Part shown: in pieces, positions 43,356 through 53,075 of the stretch
Position numbering within the stretch: position 1 is the first letter of the stretch
Layout of the letters: each line of letters opens with the position of its first letter
NCBI RefSeq assembly: GCF_003254275.1
Contig: NZ_QKZK01000023.1
Location: 1 to 55,824 of the forward strand
Length of the DNA stretch: 55,824 nt
Direction: 5' to 3'
From: Breznakibacter xylanolyticus
Lineage (GTDB): Bacteria; Bacteroidota; Bacteroidia; Bacteroidales; Marinilabiliaceae
Translations under genes and position numbers: made by a program
The notes under the pieces: generated by a model
The model's input: the letters and a program-made list of their open reading frames with translations, nothing else
Databases searched by the model: none
Told to the model about the DNA's origin: nothing

Positions 43356-45002
43356 ATGCATCTAACAGAAGACACACTGGGGGGACTGCTCGAAAAATGG
43401 GCCACCCAAATGCCCGACCATGAAATCATGGTGTACCCCGACCGGGAACTCCGTTTTACTTACGCACAGTTTAACGAGCGCGTCAATGACCTTGCAAAAG
43501 GGCTTTTGTCCATTGGCGTGAGCAAGGGCGACAAAGTGGGCATCTGGGCCAACAACGTGCCCGACTGGCTGACCTTTATGTTTGCAACAGCCAAAATCGG
43601 CGCCATCCTGGTAACGATCAACACCAACTACAAGCTCTCGGAGCTGGAGTTTTTGATGAAAAATGCCGACCTGCACACCATCTGCATCATCGACGGTTAT
43701 CGCGACAGCGATTACGTCAACATGATATTTGAGCTGGTTCCGGAGCTGAAAACATCAGCGCGCGGACATCTGCGAAGTGAGAATTTTCCGGTGCTGCGTA
43801 ATGTGGTATTCATTGGGCCACAAAAACATCGAGGCATGTACAACACGCCCGAATTACTGCTCCTTGGCGCCAACACCGCCGATGATGAACTGAACCGTGT
43901 CAAAGCCACCATCACGTGTCACGACGTGGTGAACATGCAATACACTTCCGGCACCACCGGCTTCCCCAAAGGAGTGATGCTAAGCCACCATAACATAGTC
44001 AACTGCGGCCAAACCACCGGCGACAGCATGAATTACACACCCAACGACCGCCTGTTGGTATGCGTGCCCCTATTTCACTGCTTTGGATGTGTGCTGGCCG
44101 TGTGCTCGGTCATCACCCACGGCTCCACAATGATATTCATCGAAGACTTTGACCCGTTGCTGGTGCTGGCATCCGTACAAAAGGAACAATGCACAGCGCT
44201 TTACGGTGTGCCCACCATGTTCATTGCCGAACTCAATCACCCCATGTTCAACCTGTTTGATTTGAGCTCGCTTCGCACCGGCATCATGGCCGGCGCCCTT
44301 TGTCCCATCGACACCATGAAACAGGTGATGGAGCGCATGAACATGAAGGAAATCATCATTGTGTACGGCCTCACCGAATCGTCGCCAGGCATGACCTGCA
44401 CCCGCACCACCGACCCGGCCGAAGTGAGAGCCACCACCGTGGGCACCAACTACCCCGGCGTGGAAGTGAAAATATTTGACCCCGAAACAGGCGAGGAATG
44501 CCCTGCCGGCGTTCAGGGCGAAATATGCTGCCGGGGCTACAACGTGATGCAAGGGTACTACAACAATCCCGAAGCCACAGCCGCAGCCATCGACCGGGAT
44601 GGATGGCTCCACTCGGGTGATCTGGCCATGCAAACCCCCGAAGGTTTTTACCGCATCACCGGACGCATCAAGGACATGATTATCAGAGGTGGTGAAAACA
44701 TCTACCCCCGTGAAATTGAAAACTTCCTTTACCAAATGCCTCAAATAGAGATGGTGGAAGTGGCAGGCATCGCGGACAAAAAATATGGCGAAATAGTGGG
44801 GGCTTTTGTAAAGCTAAAAAAAGGCGAAAGCCTTACAGAAGAAGAAGTGCAGGAGTTCTGCAGAGGCAAAATTTCACGCCACAAAATCCCAAAACACGTC
44901 ATCTTCATTGATGACTTTCCGAAAACAGCCAGCGGAAAAATTCAAAAATACAAATTACGGCAAATGGGACTCGAATACGTGCAGAGCAAGGCAAAGCGAT
45001 AA
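43356..45002 (+). CDS. AMP-forming acyl-CoA synthetase (AMP-binding family)
   Basis: 548 residues, the usual length. Motif A1 is [20 protein letters not shown] near residue 193; others are [12 protein letters not shown] (ATP-binding), the Asp of [17 protein letters not shown] near 425, and the catalytic Lys region [13 protein letters not shown] at the C-terminus. It activates a fatty or other carboxylic acid to the acyl-CoA through an acyl-AMP. The acid is not predictable; the sequence resembles medium/long-chain FadD-like enzymes. It is coupled to the XRE-cupin regulator, which presumably controls it. A nested hairpin follows the stop. Confidence 0.95.
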   Translation: MHLTEDTLGGLLEKWATQMPDHEIMVYPDRELRFTYAQFNERVNDLAKGLLSIGVSKGDKVGIWANNVPDWLTFMFATAKIGAILVTINTNYKLSELEFLMKNADLHTICIIDGYRDSDYVNMIFELVPELKTSARGHLRSENFPVLRNVVFIGPQKHRGMYNTPELLLLGANTADDELNRVKATITCHDVVNMQYTSGTTGFPKGVMLSHHNIVNCGQTTGDSMNYTPNDRLLVCVPLFHCFGCVLAVCSVITHGSTMIFIEDFDPLLVLASVQKEQCTALYGVPTMFIAELNHPMFNLFDLSSLRTGIMAGALCPIDTMKQVMERMNMKEIIIVYGLTESSPGMTCTRTTDPAEVRATTVGTNYPGVEVKIFDPETGEECPAGVQGEICCRGYNVMQGYYNNPEATAAAIDRDGWLHSGDLAMQTPEGFYRITGRIKDMIIRGGENIYPREIENFLYQMPQIEMVEVAGIADKKYGEIVGAFVKLKKGESLTEEEVQEFCRGKISRHKIPKHVIFIDDFPKTASGKIQKYKLRQMGLEYVQSKAKR

Positions 45003-45018
45003 ACAAGGATAAAAAATT

Positions 45019-45085
45019 AAAACCCGCAATCTTCGTCATTTACATCGACATTAATCCAATGTAAATGGTGAATTTTGCGGGTTTT
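45019..45085. terminator. Nested hairpin between convergent genes
   Basis: Outer arms AAAACCCGCAA (45019-45029) and TTGCGGGTTTT (45075-45085); inner arms CATTTACAT (45037-45045) and ATGTAAATG (45059-45067). It lies between the acyl-CoA synthetase (+) and the Cse60-like gene (-), with A and T tracts, so it may end both. Confidence 0.75.
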
Positions 45086-45123
45086 GAATTTCTAAAAACC
45101 CATCAGCAATAAATACTAATGAA

Positions 45124-45321
45124 TTATTCGTTGCTGATGTAAACCAACAGGGCTGAATAGGTATTTACGCCCAATGAGGAGTGACCGGAATATTTCACAT
45201 CAATGAGATGGTCGGGCGATATTTTTTCATCTTGCACAAAAATATTGATTTGCTCGTCCAGTGATGTATCGTAATCGTCGGTTCCTGTGTACTGAAAATG
45301 TTTGGTTTTAATTTTTTCCAT
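45124..45321 (-). CDS. Small Cse60-like protein
   Basis: 65 residues. The pattern KIKTKHFQYTG ... LDEQINIFVQD ... HLIDVKYSGHSS ... YSALLVYISNE resembles the Cse60 (DUF2758) family of short proteins, which carry an IDIKY-type strand and end in a strand of the type SALVIY. The family was first seen in Bacillus sporulation, but no sporulation is implied here. It is a single gene in a convergent position. Identification rests on remembered pattern and is moderate. Confidence 0.6.
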   Translation of the reverse strand: MEKIKTKHFQYTGTDDYDTSLDEQINIFVQDEKISPDHLIDVKYSGHSSLGVNTYSALLVYISNE

Positions 45322-45590
45322 GTTGTTTCTGATTTTTGGTTCTGTTTACACCTTGAATTAACCACTTATTACGGGAAAATACCAGTAAAGATTCACGCTT
45401 TTTGACCAAAAGAGCGTTTTGCGGGGGTCAATGACAACTATGAAGAAACTAAATAACAGTTTTTCAAAACGCAAGAAAAATTTTACTCTCTCGATTTATT
45501 AAAATAAGATGACGTAAGTCGATGATCGAAATAATGAACCGAATAAAGACGTTTCAAATCAATTTCATTAGTCTCCTCTGTCATCCATCA

Positions 45591-46562
45591 TTACTGCTGA
45601 TTCATCCATCCGATAAACTGCTCAAAAAGCTGATTATTTGCCGACATCCAGCTCAAAGCTTGAGGCTTGTACTTGCACCCGCTCACGTAATAAGCAAAAG
45701 GTTCAGAAAATCCATACACAGCCATTTGCTTAAAAAACACCACATAATGCTGCTGCCAAAAGTCATTATTATCGACCAACTGAGGCATATATTCGAGGAA
45801 ATAACCGGTTCTGCTTACAAACTGATCGATTCCATCGAATTTACGACTTTCGGACTTAGCCTGCTTAACGAGATCTGCCTCAAAGGCCTGATAATAATCA
45901 GATGAGGCACTGCGCCCCGACTGCTTCAGGACATAATCCCAAATGGCATTGAGCATATCCCAGGCTTTAATACTCCGGTCGGCATCCTGTTCCATCAGCA
46001 AGTAATAATAAAGCGACATCATACTTTTCACGCGTTCGTTTTTTTGAAGCATGATGTTCGACAACAACAAATGCCCCGACGGGTGACCCATATCGAGTGA
46101 CAGGGACAAACGGGCATGCTGCTCAGCCTCGCCCAGCTTGCCAAGATTGAACTGACTCAACGCCATATTGTAATGCAACAACGGATGATTGGGACGTTTG
46201 CGAATACCTCGATTGTAAAGCGAAATGGCACGACGACTTTCCCCCATGTTATCATAGGCAGAGCCACACAAAATCAAAGCCTCTAACCAAAACTCCCCTT
46301 CTTCGTGCATCACGGTTCGACCATACTTAAGGGCATTTTCATTGTTTCCTAATTTGTACCACGAATAGGCCAGCTCAAAGCGAGCCTCTTCTTTTTTGGG
46401 CTCCAAAGAGAGCACTTTCTCATAAGTCTCCACAGCAGCTTTAAAATCGTTTCTTTCCTGTTGCTGCTTCCCTTCATTCATCAAACGGTTCACCATGGGC
46501 GTTTGCGAGAGTATCGACATCGCAAAACAAAACATCAAAATAAACACTCCCACTAAACGCAT
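45591..46562 (-). CDS. Periplasmic TPR protein
   Basis: 323 residues with a signal peptide (MRLVGVFILMFCFAMSILSQ). TPR units are clear: GKQQQERNDFKAAVETYEKVLSLEPKKEEA, RFELAYSWYKLGNNENALKYG, ILCGSAYDNMGESRRAISLYNRGIRKRPNHP and HYNMALSQFNLGKLGEAEQHARLSL (about residues 30-175). The rest is helical without family call. It probably mediates protein contacts in the periplasm. It is on the same strand as the alpha-2-macroglobulin gene but 295 bases of repeat-like DNA separate them. Confidence 0.85.
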   Translation of the reverse strand: MRLVGVFILMFCFAMSILSQTPMVNRLMNEGKQQQERNDFKAAVETYEKVLSLEPKKEEARFELAYSWYKLGNNENALKYGRTVMHEEGEFWLEALILCGSAYDNMGESRRAISLYNRGIRKRPNHPLLHYNMALSQFNLGKLGEAEQHARLSLSLDMGHPSGHLLLSNIMLQKNERVKSMMSLYYYLLMEQDADRSIKAWDMLNAIWDYVLKQSGRSASSDYYQAFEADLVKQAKSESRKFDGIDQFVSRTGYFLEYMPQLVDNNDFWQQHYVVFFKQMAVYGFSEPFAYYVSGCKYKPQALSWMSANNQLFEQFIGWMNQQ

Positions 46563-46857
46563 ATCTTTACTTTAAATATATTGAAATCAAAACATTGCAC
46601 TCACAACAAACACAGAACACAATCAAACACAGATTCTCTCATCGACATAGTCACTTGGCTATGCCAAGAAAGACACTGAGTTTAATCGAATAAAACAAAA
46701 GCACAGAGTTCGTTCAGACCAAAAAACTGTGCCTTCATGTCCCTGTGTTCACTCAAAAACCATTGCAAATCATTAAAGCGACCGGTACAAAATTAATCAT
46801 TTACCGCACTTTCGTCATAAATGCCCCATCAAAGGCGCCGATTCATCAATCAACATA
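46563..46857. other. Non-coding gap with a degenerate repeat
   Basis: No gene is seen. About 46600-46750 contains CTCATCGACATAGTCACTTGGC...CCAAGAAAGACACTGAG and GCACAGAGTTCG, a diverged relative of the family B core, and CTGTGCCTTCATGTCCCTGTGTTC near 46728, which can pair with the AACACAG-type sequence upstream. Confidence 0.5.
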
Positions 46858-49800
46858 TTATTTGGTCTCGATAAGCGCCCCATGGGACTGGCCTCGGAAT
46901 TCGGGCGCATACATGCACTCAAGCACAGCAAAGCCGTTGGAGGTTTTGCCTTTCCCTCTCACCACCAGCGTATATTCCAACACATGTCGCCCCTTGGGCA
47001 GATGATGAATGAAGAAGTTCACTGACGCATCGCGCACGGTTTGATAGCAACTCAACCCGTTCACCCAACGATACTGTGACAAAACCGCTTCGGGTTCAAG
47101 GAGAGATGAACGCATATCTTTGAGATGAACATAATCGAAGGCCTGATCGGCATCGACCTCCAAACGAACCACCAGGCGATCGCCCACCTTCAACCCGGCT
47201 TCATCAACAGGCAACAATCGGGTGCCTCCGGGGGTAAGCGATTCAACAAAAAGGTGACGGGCCACGCGCAACACCCCCGAAGTGCCTTTAACCTCCGAAG
47301 CCGGCGACCAGTAACTCCAGTGCAACGCTCCCTGCGATGGCGTATCGCCCGTTTTTTGAATGACCACACGCCCCATGGCAGGGGTGATTTCACCTCTGTG
47401 CCAGGTAGCCGATACAGTTCCGCTCAACACCTCCGTTTGAACATCTGGCAGCACATCCAGACGCTGCTTGCCCACCGTCACCTCATCAAAACGTTCGAGG
47501 GGCGCAAAGAGACGCGATGATGCCGACATCATGCCGCACACAGCCATGGTGGTGGAACGGGTCGTCGGCCAGGCCTGTACCCGCTTGAGCGATACCAGCT
47601 TGTTTTGCATACCGGCAATCAACGGGTCGGTGGGGGCAATTTCGTTGAATGCCTCCAGAGTCAGAGCCAGCGATTCGATGGGATTGCCAGTCCAGTGCCA
47701 TCTGTCGGAGGTGCGATAGCTCACCAGGCCGTTGCCATCAACAATGGCATGCTCACGCAACGACCGCATGAGCAGTGCAACATCCAACCCATTGCGACTC
47801 AACACCAGCGCCGTCATGGACTGCACAATGGCATTTCCGGATGAACCACCCTCGGCCAGTCGTTGCAACAAAGCTGTGGCGGCCGGGGAAGAAAAGGCGT
47901 TGTCGTAAAAACTAAGGGCATACAACAAATGCACATCATCGTGCGCCAAGGCTGTTTTGAGCGTGTCCTTGATGAGCAGGTCGTAACGACGTTGGGCTTC
48001 TCCCTGCAGGAAAGCCAATCCTCCGCGCATCATCTCCTCCACGTCGGGACGCTGGCACACAGCAGAGCCGGCTTTTTTCATCTGCCCAAAGCCAATGAGA
48101 ATGTGACGGGTGATGTAAGCATCGGCAACCATGCCGGGAAACCACCCCCATCCGCCATCATGCAACTGCATTCGTTGCAGCTTTTGCACGGCCTGATCAA
48201 TCATTTGCGACGTGGCATTGTCGTCGAGCAGCAACAGCAGGCGCTGCCGATTGGCCGTTTCGTTCTCACCGGCTTTTTGCCAGGGCGTTTCCTCGCTCAC
48301 AAGCGACTTGAGCTGTTCGTTGTCACGCAGGGGCGAGCGAAGCCGGTCGGGCTGTTGCGCCCACACCTTCAGGGCATTGGCAATGGACAAATGATTGGCC
48401 ACAATGGTTTGTCCCATGCCATATCCAAACAGGCGACTAAACACCTGCTCGCTGCACTCGTAAGGATATTCCATGAGATAAGGCAGCGCCTTCAACACTT
48501 CCCAGGCAGCATTTTGAGTGTACGAAAACGTCAGTTGGTGATGGCGCACCGAAGCAGGCGCCTTCACCAAGTTCTCGAGCTGAAAACGGTGGTTGCCCGT
48601 TTTGTAAATGGCAAAAGGCATTGCCTCACGCACCAGCACGCGGCTGGGCAACACGGGTAACAGATGCTCTTCGCCATCGGAGAGATTGCCGGCCATGGCT
48701 TTCACACGAAGCGTGAGCAACTCGATGCCTTCGGGGATGGTCACCGGCCACTGCACCGAGGCAACACCCATGGTATCGACCCGAACGGATTGCTGCACCT
48801 TACCCGAGACAATGGTCAGAGGCTTTTGCGTGATGCCATCGAACACCTCAATCAACACTTGGGCATCAACAGGCTGAGCGGACTGATTGTTGATTTTGGC
48901 ATTGAGCCACAACTGATCCTTTTCGCGTACAAACCGAGGCACCTCGGGCGTCACCATCAGTGTTTTGGCAGTGGTCACCCAAGCCGAGAGCGATCCGCTC
49001 TGTCCTTCTTTATTATGAGCCAGCATCATCAAATGCCATTTGGTAAGACTTTCGGGAACGGTATAAGTAAAAGCTACATTGCCCAACGAATCGGTGGAGA
49101 GATGCGGATAGAAGAATGCTGTTTCGTTGAGATTGCGGCGAACGGCCACCTGGGATACATCGGGGGAAGGTGGTGCACCGGCTGCTGACTTCTGCTGAAA
49201 CGATACCGTTACAACTTCATTATTTACACTTGCATCATCGGCCACCATCATAAAAACAGCAGCATCAGCCTCGTCTTCAACTTCTCCAAAGTAACGAGCA
49301 CTTTGCAACCCGCGAATCCTGACACCACCATGTCGAGCATTAAACAGCTTATCCCATTCGAATCGGGCGTACTCCAACAAGCGAGCATTGGCAAACAACA
49401 ACCGTTTATCGATTGTAGAACCACGAGCATCGTCAAACCCATTCACATTGAGATACGGCACACGGGGAAAGTGCGCATAAAAGAGCCCCATTCCCCAATG
49501 GTTGGGAGCCCACACATCCAGAGAAGCATCGTACATCCCGGCCAGCACTTCGGCAGCACGGCGGTCGGCATCAGCGCCTTCAATGCGCACCCGCACAATC
49601 TCCGTGGCTCCCGGCGAGGTTTTATCGCGCAGGGTCTCCACGTGAATTTTGATCTGATCATCCGTTTTGGGAAGGTTCAACTGAGAAGCCACCTGATGAA
49701 AGCGATTGTGGCGGCACAAATAAGCCTTGGCTGACAACACCAAAGGCCGCGACGCTGACACCGGCAAAGGAATTGCCCTCTGCGATCGGTCGAGGTGCAC

Positions 49801-52758
49801 CATCTTACGCTTCACCGACTTGTCGCTCAACCAAACTTCAATCCATACGGGAACATCGACATAGTCGCTACCCACCACCACCCACACCGTATCGGGCGAA
49901 GCAGCCGGGAGCAACTTCAAATGAAGCGGCTCGGCAAAAGGCATGGCGCCATCGAGCACAACAATGGCTCGGCCTTCAGCAGAAACGGTATCGGAATCAT
50001 GACTCAGCACCGCTTCGAGTCGATAAGATCCGGCTGCAGGCAGTTGAGAAGCCGGCAACACCACCTGAGCAGCAGTGGCGGTATTAAATGCCCCCTGCAA
50101 CACCACCTCTTCGTGCTGTCGAAGCCGAGCAGCCTGATCGACATACTGGTTAACCACCGAGTCGGGTGCCAACTGCCACTGCGGCATACTCCAGTAAAGA
50201 CTTGGTTTAATCCGTTCATCGGGCACGGAGCGAACCAAACGGAACTGCCCCTGCGCGGGTACGGGTTGACCATCGAAATTGAGCGTACTAAAGTCGAGAA
50301 CCACCGAATCACGGCCGGCCACCCATTCAGGAGTCATCGACACCAGCACGTTAACGTTGCGAACGCCCACGGTGAAGCCACGTTCTGCGCTTTGTGTTTC
50401 GCCGTTCACATCGGTCACATCTACGCTCACGGTATAGTGAAACGACTCATCGGCCAACGATGTCTCACCACGGGTGATCACCTTAAATGAGAAATCACCG
50501 TTGGCATCGACCACAAACGAACCCGCAGCCACCTGTTCATCGGACTGTATTGGGATGATGTGCGAGCGATAAGGACGATACGGCAAGGCCTTGGTCACCT
50601 TGAAACGCCCCGAAGCCCCGGCAATGCTCACACCACTGAACGACACGGCCGCTCCACGCAGAGTGAGGGTGTCGCCCAACGCATAAGCCCCCTCGATGGG
50701 ACGCAATTCGACTTCAAATTTGTGACGTTTGTATTCCTCAACCGAGAAATGGGCAGAGCCAAACTGCGACACCATACTCCAACCGCCTGTAAGACCCGTT
50801 TGCGGAAGCTGAAAAGAACCCGAACAACTGCCAAAATCGTTGGTCACGAGCTGCTGTTGCCCTGCCTCATTGCCATTGGCATCGCGAAGGGTAATGGTCA
50901 CCTTCTGATTGGAACGCGCCGAAGCCTCCTTGCCATCGGTCTGCATCAAGATGGCTTTGTAATGCACTTGCTGGCCGGGACGATATATTTTACGATCGGT
51001 AAAAAGGGTTAAAACAAGCTTCTCCGGCTCTCGATCCTGCGGATTCAGGCGCGATTGCCATCCGTTGCCACTCCAAATGGTTCCCTCAGGAGTTTGTGCG
51101 CTCACGATAAACATACTATTCTCAGAGACATCCTTTACAAGAACACTCCCATTCGCATCGGTGCGAACCGGATCATATTTCACCCACCGTTCGTAATAGT
51201 TGTAAGGATTGCGACGGCTCCACACCTGCACCCGGGCATTGACCACGGGCATCCCGGAGCCGCGATTGAGCACCGACACACGCAAGCCTTCATGTCCCGG
51301 CTGGTGAAACACGGCAGCCGAACTCACCTGCACCAGCTGGCAAGCAAGCACGCCCTTAAAATCGGCATCCACCGCACCATCGGCCAACACCACCATATAA
51401 CGGCCGGGCTTGAGTGCCGGCATGGGCAGCGACAGGGTGCGCGAGTGATGATTGGCCTTACCCGGCACATCAAAGGCCTGATGATGCACGCGAACACACT
51501 GAGCCAAACGAGCCGGAATCGAATCATCAGAAACCCGATGTTCTTCGGGCATGACCTGCTCAGGCCACTGGAACACCGAAAGAAAGCAGCGCGACACATT
51601 GCTCACGTCACCCACGAGGAGTGCTTGTCGGTAAGGCAGATAAACCGACTCGGTCAGCAAGGAAATCCGGGGATGGGTGATGGCATTGAGCAAATCGCGA
51701 CACAGCATACCGCCCTCACTTTTGGGCCATGCCTTGACGGTTTTACGACACAAAGTAACGGCTTGCAACAGTTTATCATCGTCAGTCACAGCCTGGTTTT
51801 TCCACAAAGCAGCCTGATGAAAAGCCGCCAACGCCGACACGGGATACTTGGCAGCCTTCACATGAATGAGCTTCAGCCCATTTTCAAAAAGAACGTCACC
51901 ATCCACACCATTATAATATCGGTGCATCAACAACAAACGGTCAATTTCACAGGCGTAAAGCGCCTCCGGGTTTTTCTCACCCGACAGACGAAAGCGGGTC
52001 ACTTCCTGCAAGAGACGAAAAGCCCGGTAGGAATAGCCGGAAGTGTCGGCCACAGCAGGACGATAGGCCACAAACGAATGGGCATCGGAAAACAAAAGGG
52101 GATCATCCAGGGCAAAATCGGGTTCAAAGCGGTCGATGGAGAAATCTTCGGTGAGAAACGCTTCGATGGCCTGCCACACCAGCACATCGTAGAGTGACGA
52201 GCGCAAATGAGCCGGCTTTTCGGAAGGCGTCAACATATCGGCATAGTCGCTCGCTGGCAGCATTTGCAGGCGGAGGGAATTATGCAACGATCGGTCGAAG
52301 TGCGCAGCCATCAGAGCAGCCAATTGGGTGCGGTTCATCAGGCGAATGTCGTTCTGCGGCTGGTCGGTTTGACGGTTGAGAATGCGGTAACGCTCCTGTT
52401 GATAATAGGCCATGATGCAGCGGGCGGCCATGGCGTTCAGCAGTTGCGCATAAGGCTCGCGAGCCGAAGGGATGCGCTTCACGATGTCGTCGTACACATC
52501 GGGCAGGCCGTTTTCGGAGAACTGCCTGAAGAAATGATGGTGACGAACCAACGAACGGACGGCCTGAGGGGTGTTTTGCTCAGTGAGCGCCCTTTGGTGA
52601 ATGAGCAACACCAGGCTGTCGGCCGAACGGGGCAGGTTTTCCTTTTCAAAAGTATCGACCTTAGCCCATTGGGAGGGATAATCGTAGGCACGACCTTTTT
52701 GAGCATCGATCCCGAGGGTCATCATCCAAATAAAAGTGAGGAGAAAAAGATGTTTCAT
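46858..52758 (-). CDS. Giant alpha-2-macroglobulin family protein with intact thioester motif
   Basis: 1966 residues with a signal peptide (LTFIWMMTLGIDAQ). Residues about 20-450 form a helical N-terminal region specific to Bacteroidota members. Macroglobulin domains follow: LRVSVLNRGSGMPVVNARVQ, then TDRKIYRPGQQVHYKAILM near 591 (the MG2 signature), and FFYPHLSTDSLGNVAFTYTV near 1210 (the alpha-2-macroglobulin family domain before the thioester domain). YECSEQVF at residues about 1433-1440 holds Cys1435 of a CxEQ thioester, within an alpha/alpha toroid. Bacterial members are thought to trap foreign proteases in the periplasm or at the surface. Many pair with penicillin-binding protein 1C; none is present in this window. 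A TPR gene lies downstream. Confidence 0.93.
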   Translation of the reverse strand: MKHLFLLTFIWMMTLGIDAQKGRAYDYPSQWAKVDTFEKENLPRSADSLVLLIHQRALTEQNTPQAVRSLVRHHHFFRQFSENGLPDVYDDIVKRIPSAREPYAQLLNAMAARCIMAYYQQERYRILNRQTDQPQNDIRLMNRTQLAALMAAHFDRSLHNSLRLQMLPASDYADMLTPSEKPAHLRSSLYDVLVWQAIEAFLTEDFSIDRFEPDFALDDPLLFSDAHSFVAYRPAVADTSGYSYRAFRLLQEVTRFRLSGEKNPEALYACEIDRLLLMHRYYNGVDGDVLFENGLKLIHVKAAKYPVSALAAFHQAALWKNQAVTDDDKLLQAVTLCRKTVKAWPKSEGGMLCRDLLNAITHPRISLLTESVYLPYRQALLVGDVSNVSRCFLSVFQWPEQVMPEEHRVSDDSIPARLAQCVRVHHQAFDVPGKANHHSRTLSLPMPALKPGRYMVVLADGAVDADFKGVLACQLVQVSSAAVFHQPGHEGLRVSVLNRGSGMPVVNARVQVWSRRNPYNYYERWVKYDPVRTDANGSVLVKDVSENSMFIVSAQTPEGTIWSGNGWQSRLNPQDREPEKLVLTLFTDRKIYRPGQQVHYKAILMQTDGKEASARSNQKVTITLRDANGNEAGQQQLVTNDFGSCSGSFQLPQTGLTGGWSMVSQFGSAHFSVEEYKRHKFEVELRPIEGAYALGDTLTLRGAAVSFSGVSIAGASGRFKVTKALPYRPYRSHIIPIQSDEQVAAGSFVVDANGDFSFKVITRGETSLADESFHYTVSVDVTDVNGETQSAERGFTVGVRNVNVLVSMTPEWVAGRDSVVLDFSTLNFDGQPVPAQGQFRLVRSVPDERIKPSLYWSMPQWQLAPDSVVNQYVDQAARLRQHEEVVLQGAFNTATAAQVVLPASQLPAAGSYRLEAVLSHDSDTVSAEGRAIVVLDGAMPFAEPLHLKLLPAASPDTVWVVVGSDYVDVPVWIEVWLSDKSVKRKMVHLDRSQRAIPLPVSASRPLVLSAKAYLCRHNRFHQVASQLNLPKTDDQIKIHVETLRDKTSPGATEIVRVRIEGADADRRAAEVLAGMYDASLDVWAPNHWGMGLFYAHFPRVPYLNVNGFDDARGSTIDKRLLFANARLLEYARFEWDKLFNARHGGVRIRGLQSARYFGEVEDEADAAVFMMVADDASVNNEVVTVSFQQKSAAGAPPSPDVSQVAVRRNLNETAFFYPHLSTDSLGNVAFTYTVPESLTKWHLMMLAHNKEGQSGSLSAWVTTAKTLMVTPEVPRFVREKDQLWLNAKINNQSAQPVDAQVLIEVFDGITQKPLTIVSGKVQQSVRVDTMGVASVQWPVTIPEGIELLTLRVKAMAGNLSDGEEHLLPVLPSRVLVREAMPFAIYKTGNHRFQLENLVKAPASVRHHQLTFSYTQNAAWEVLKALPYLMEYPYECSEQVFSRLFGYGMGQTIVANHLSIANALKVWAQQPDRLRSPLRDNEQLKSLVSEETPWQKAGENETANRQRLLLLLDDNATSQMIDQAVQKLQRMQLHDGGWGWFPGMVADAYITRHILIGFGQMKKAGSAVCQRPDVEEMMRGGLAFLQGEAQRRYDLLIKDTLKTALAHDDVHLLYALSFYDNAFSSPAATALLQRLAEGGSSGNAIVQSMTALVLSRNGLDVALLMRSLREHAIVDGNGLVSYRTSDRWHWTGNPIESLALTLEAFNEIAPTDPLIAGMQNKLVSLKRVQAWPTTRSTTMAVCGMMSASSRLFAPLERFDEVTVGKQRLDVLPDVQTEVLSGTVSATWHRGEITPAMGRVVIQKTGDTPSQGALHWSYWSPASEVKGTSGVLRVARHLFVESLTPGGTRLLPVDEAGLKVGDRLVVRLEVDADQAFDYVHLKDMRSSLLEPEAVLSQYRWVNGLSCYQTVRDASVNFFIHHLPKGRHVLEYTLVVRGKGKTSNGFAVLECMYAPEFRGQSHGALIETK

Positions 52759-52828
52759 CGTGAAAGTATATCAGAATATGAAAAGCATGACGCAGACAGC
52801 CATGCAAAGGATGCGCAAGGCTGAAAAT

Positions 52829-52863
52829 AAAAAAGCCCCTCCAAACGGCTCCCACGAGGAGAC
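52829..52863 (-). terminator. Terminator after kup
   Basis: On the minus strand CTCCTC pairs with GAGGGG, followed by CTTTTTT. It lies between the kup stop and the alpha-2-macroglobulin start. Confidence 0.6.
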
Positions 52864-52888
52864 TTCGAAGAGGATAAGCAAGTTAAAA

Positions 52889-52922
52889 AAAGTATCAAGA
52901 TATGAGTCTCAAGACACAAGAT
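52889..52922. repeat. Dispersed repeat family C, short copy
   Basis: AAGTATCAAGATATGAGTCTCAAGACACAAGAT resembles the repeats at 14565-14610 and 26315-26540. Confidence 0.55.
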
Positions 52923-52958
52923 AACTGCACCTGCTGTTACAAATGAGTGCAGACGACT

Positions 52959-53039
52959 TTACTTCTCGCTCAACTTCTGCATGAGTTCTGCGTCCTGAGC
53001 GATGCATCGTCCGCAACCACACGTCAACAACTTGATCGA
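52959..53039 (-). pseudogene. Short cysteine-rich open frame behind kup
   Basis: A minus-strand frame ends at a TAA (52959-52961) and reads KLLTCGCGRCIAQDAELMQK before LSEK. It has no ATG; a TGA lies just upstream. It is in the kup frame, beyond two TGA codons. A neighbouring frame upstream reads IDGTWGGGMIDQVVDV, so a frameshifted small gene is conceivable. Evidence is weak. Confidence 0.2.
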
Positions 53040-53075
53040 TCATACCACCGCCCCATGTGCCGTCAATCTGCAAAG

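Noticed and set aside
45522-45905. 127-codon plus-strand frame opposite the TPR gene
   Set aside because: Antisense shadow of a clear TPR protein.
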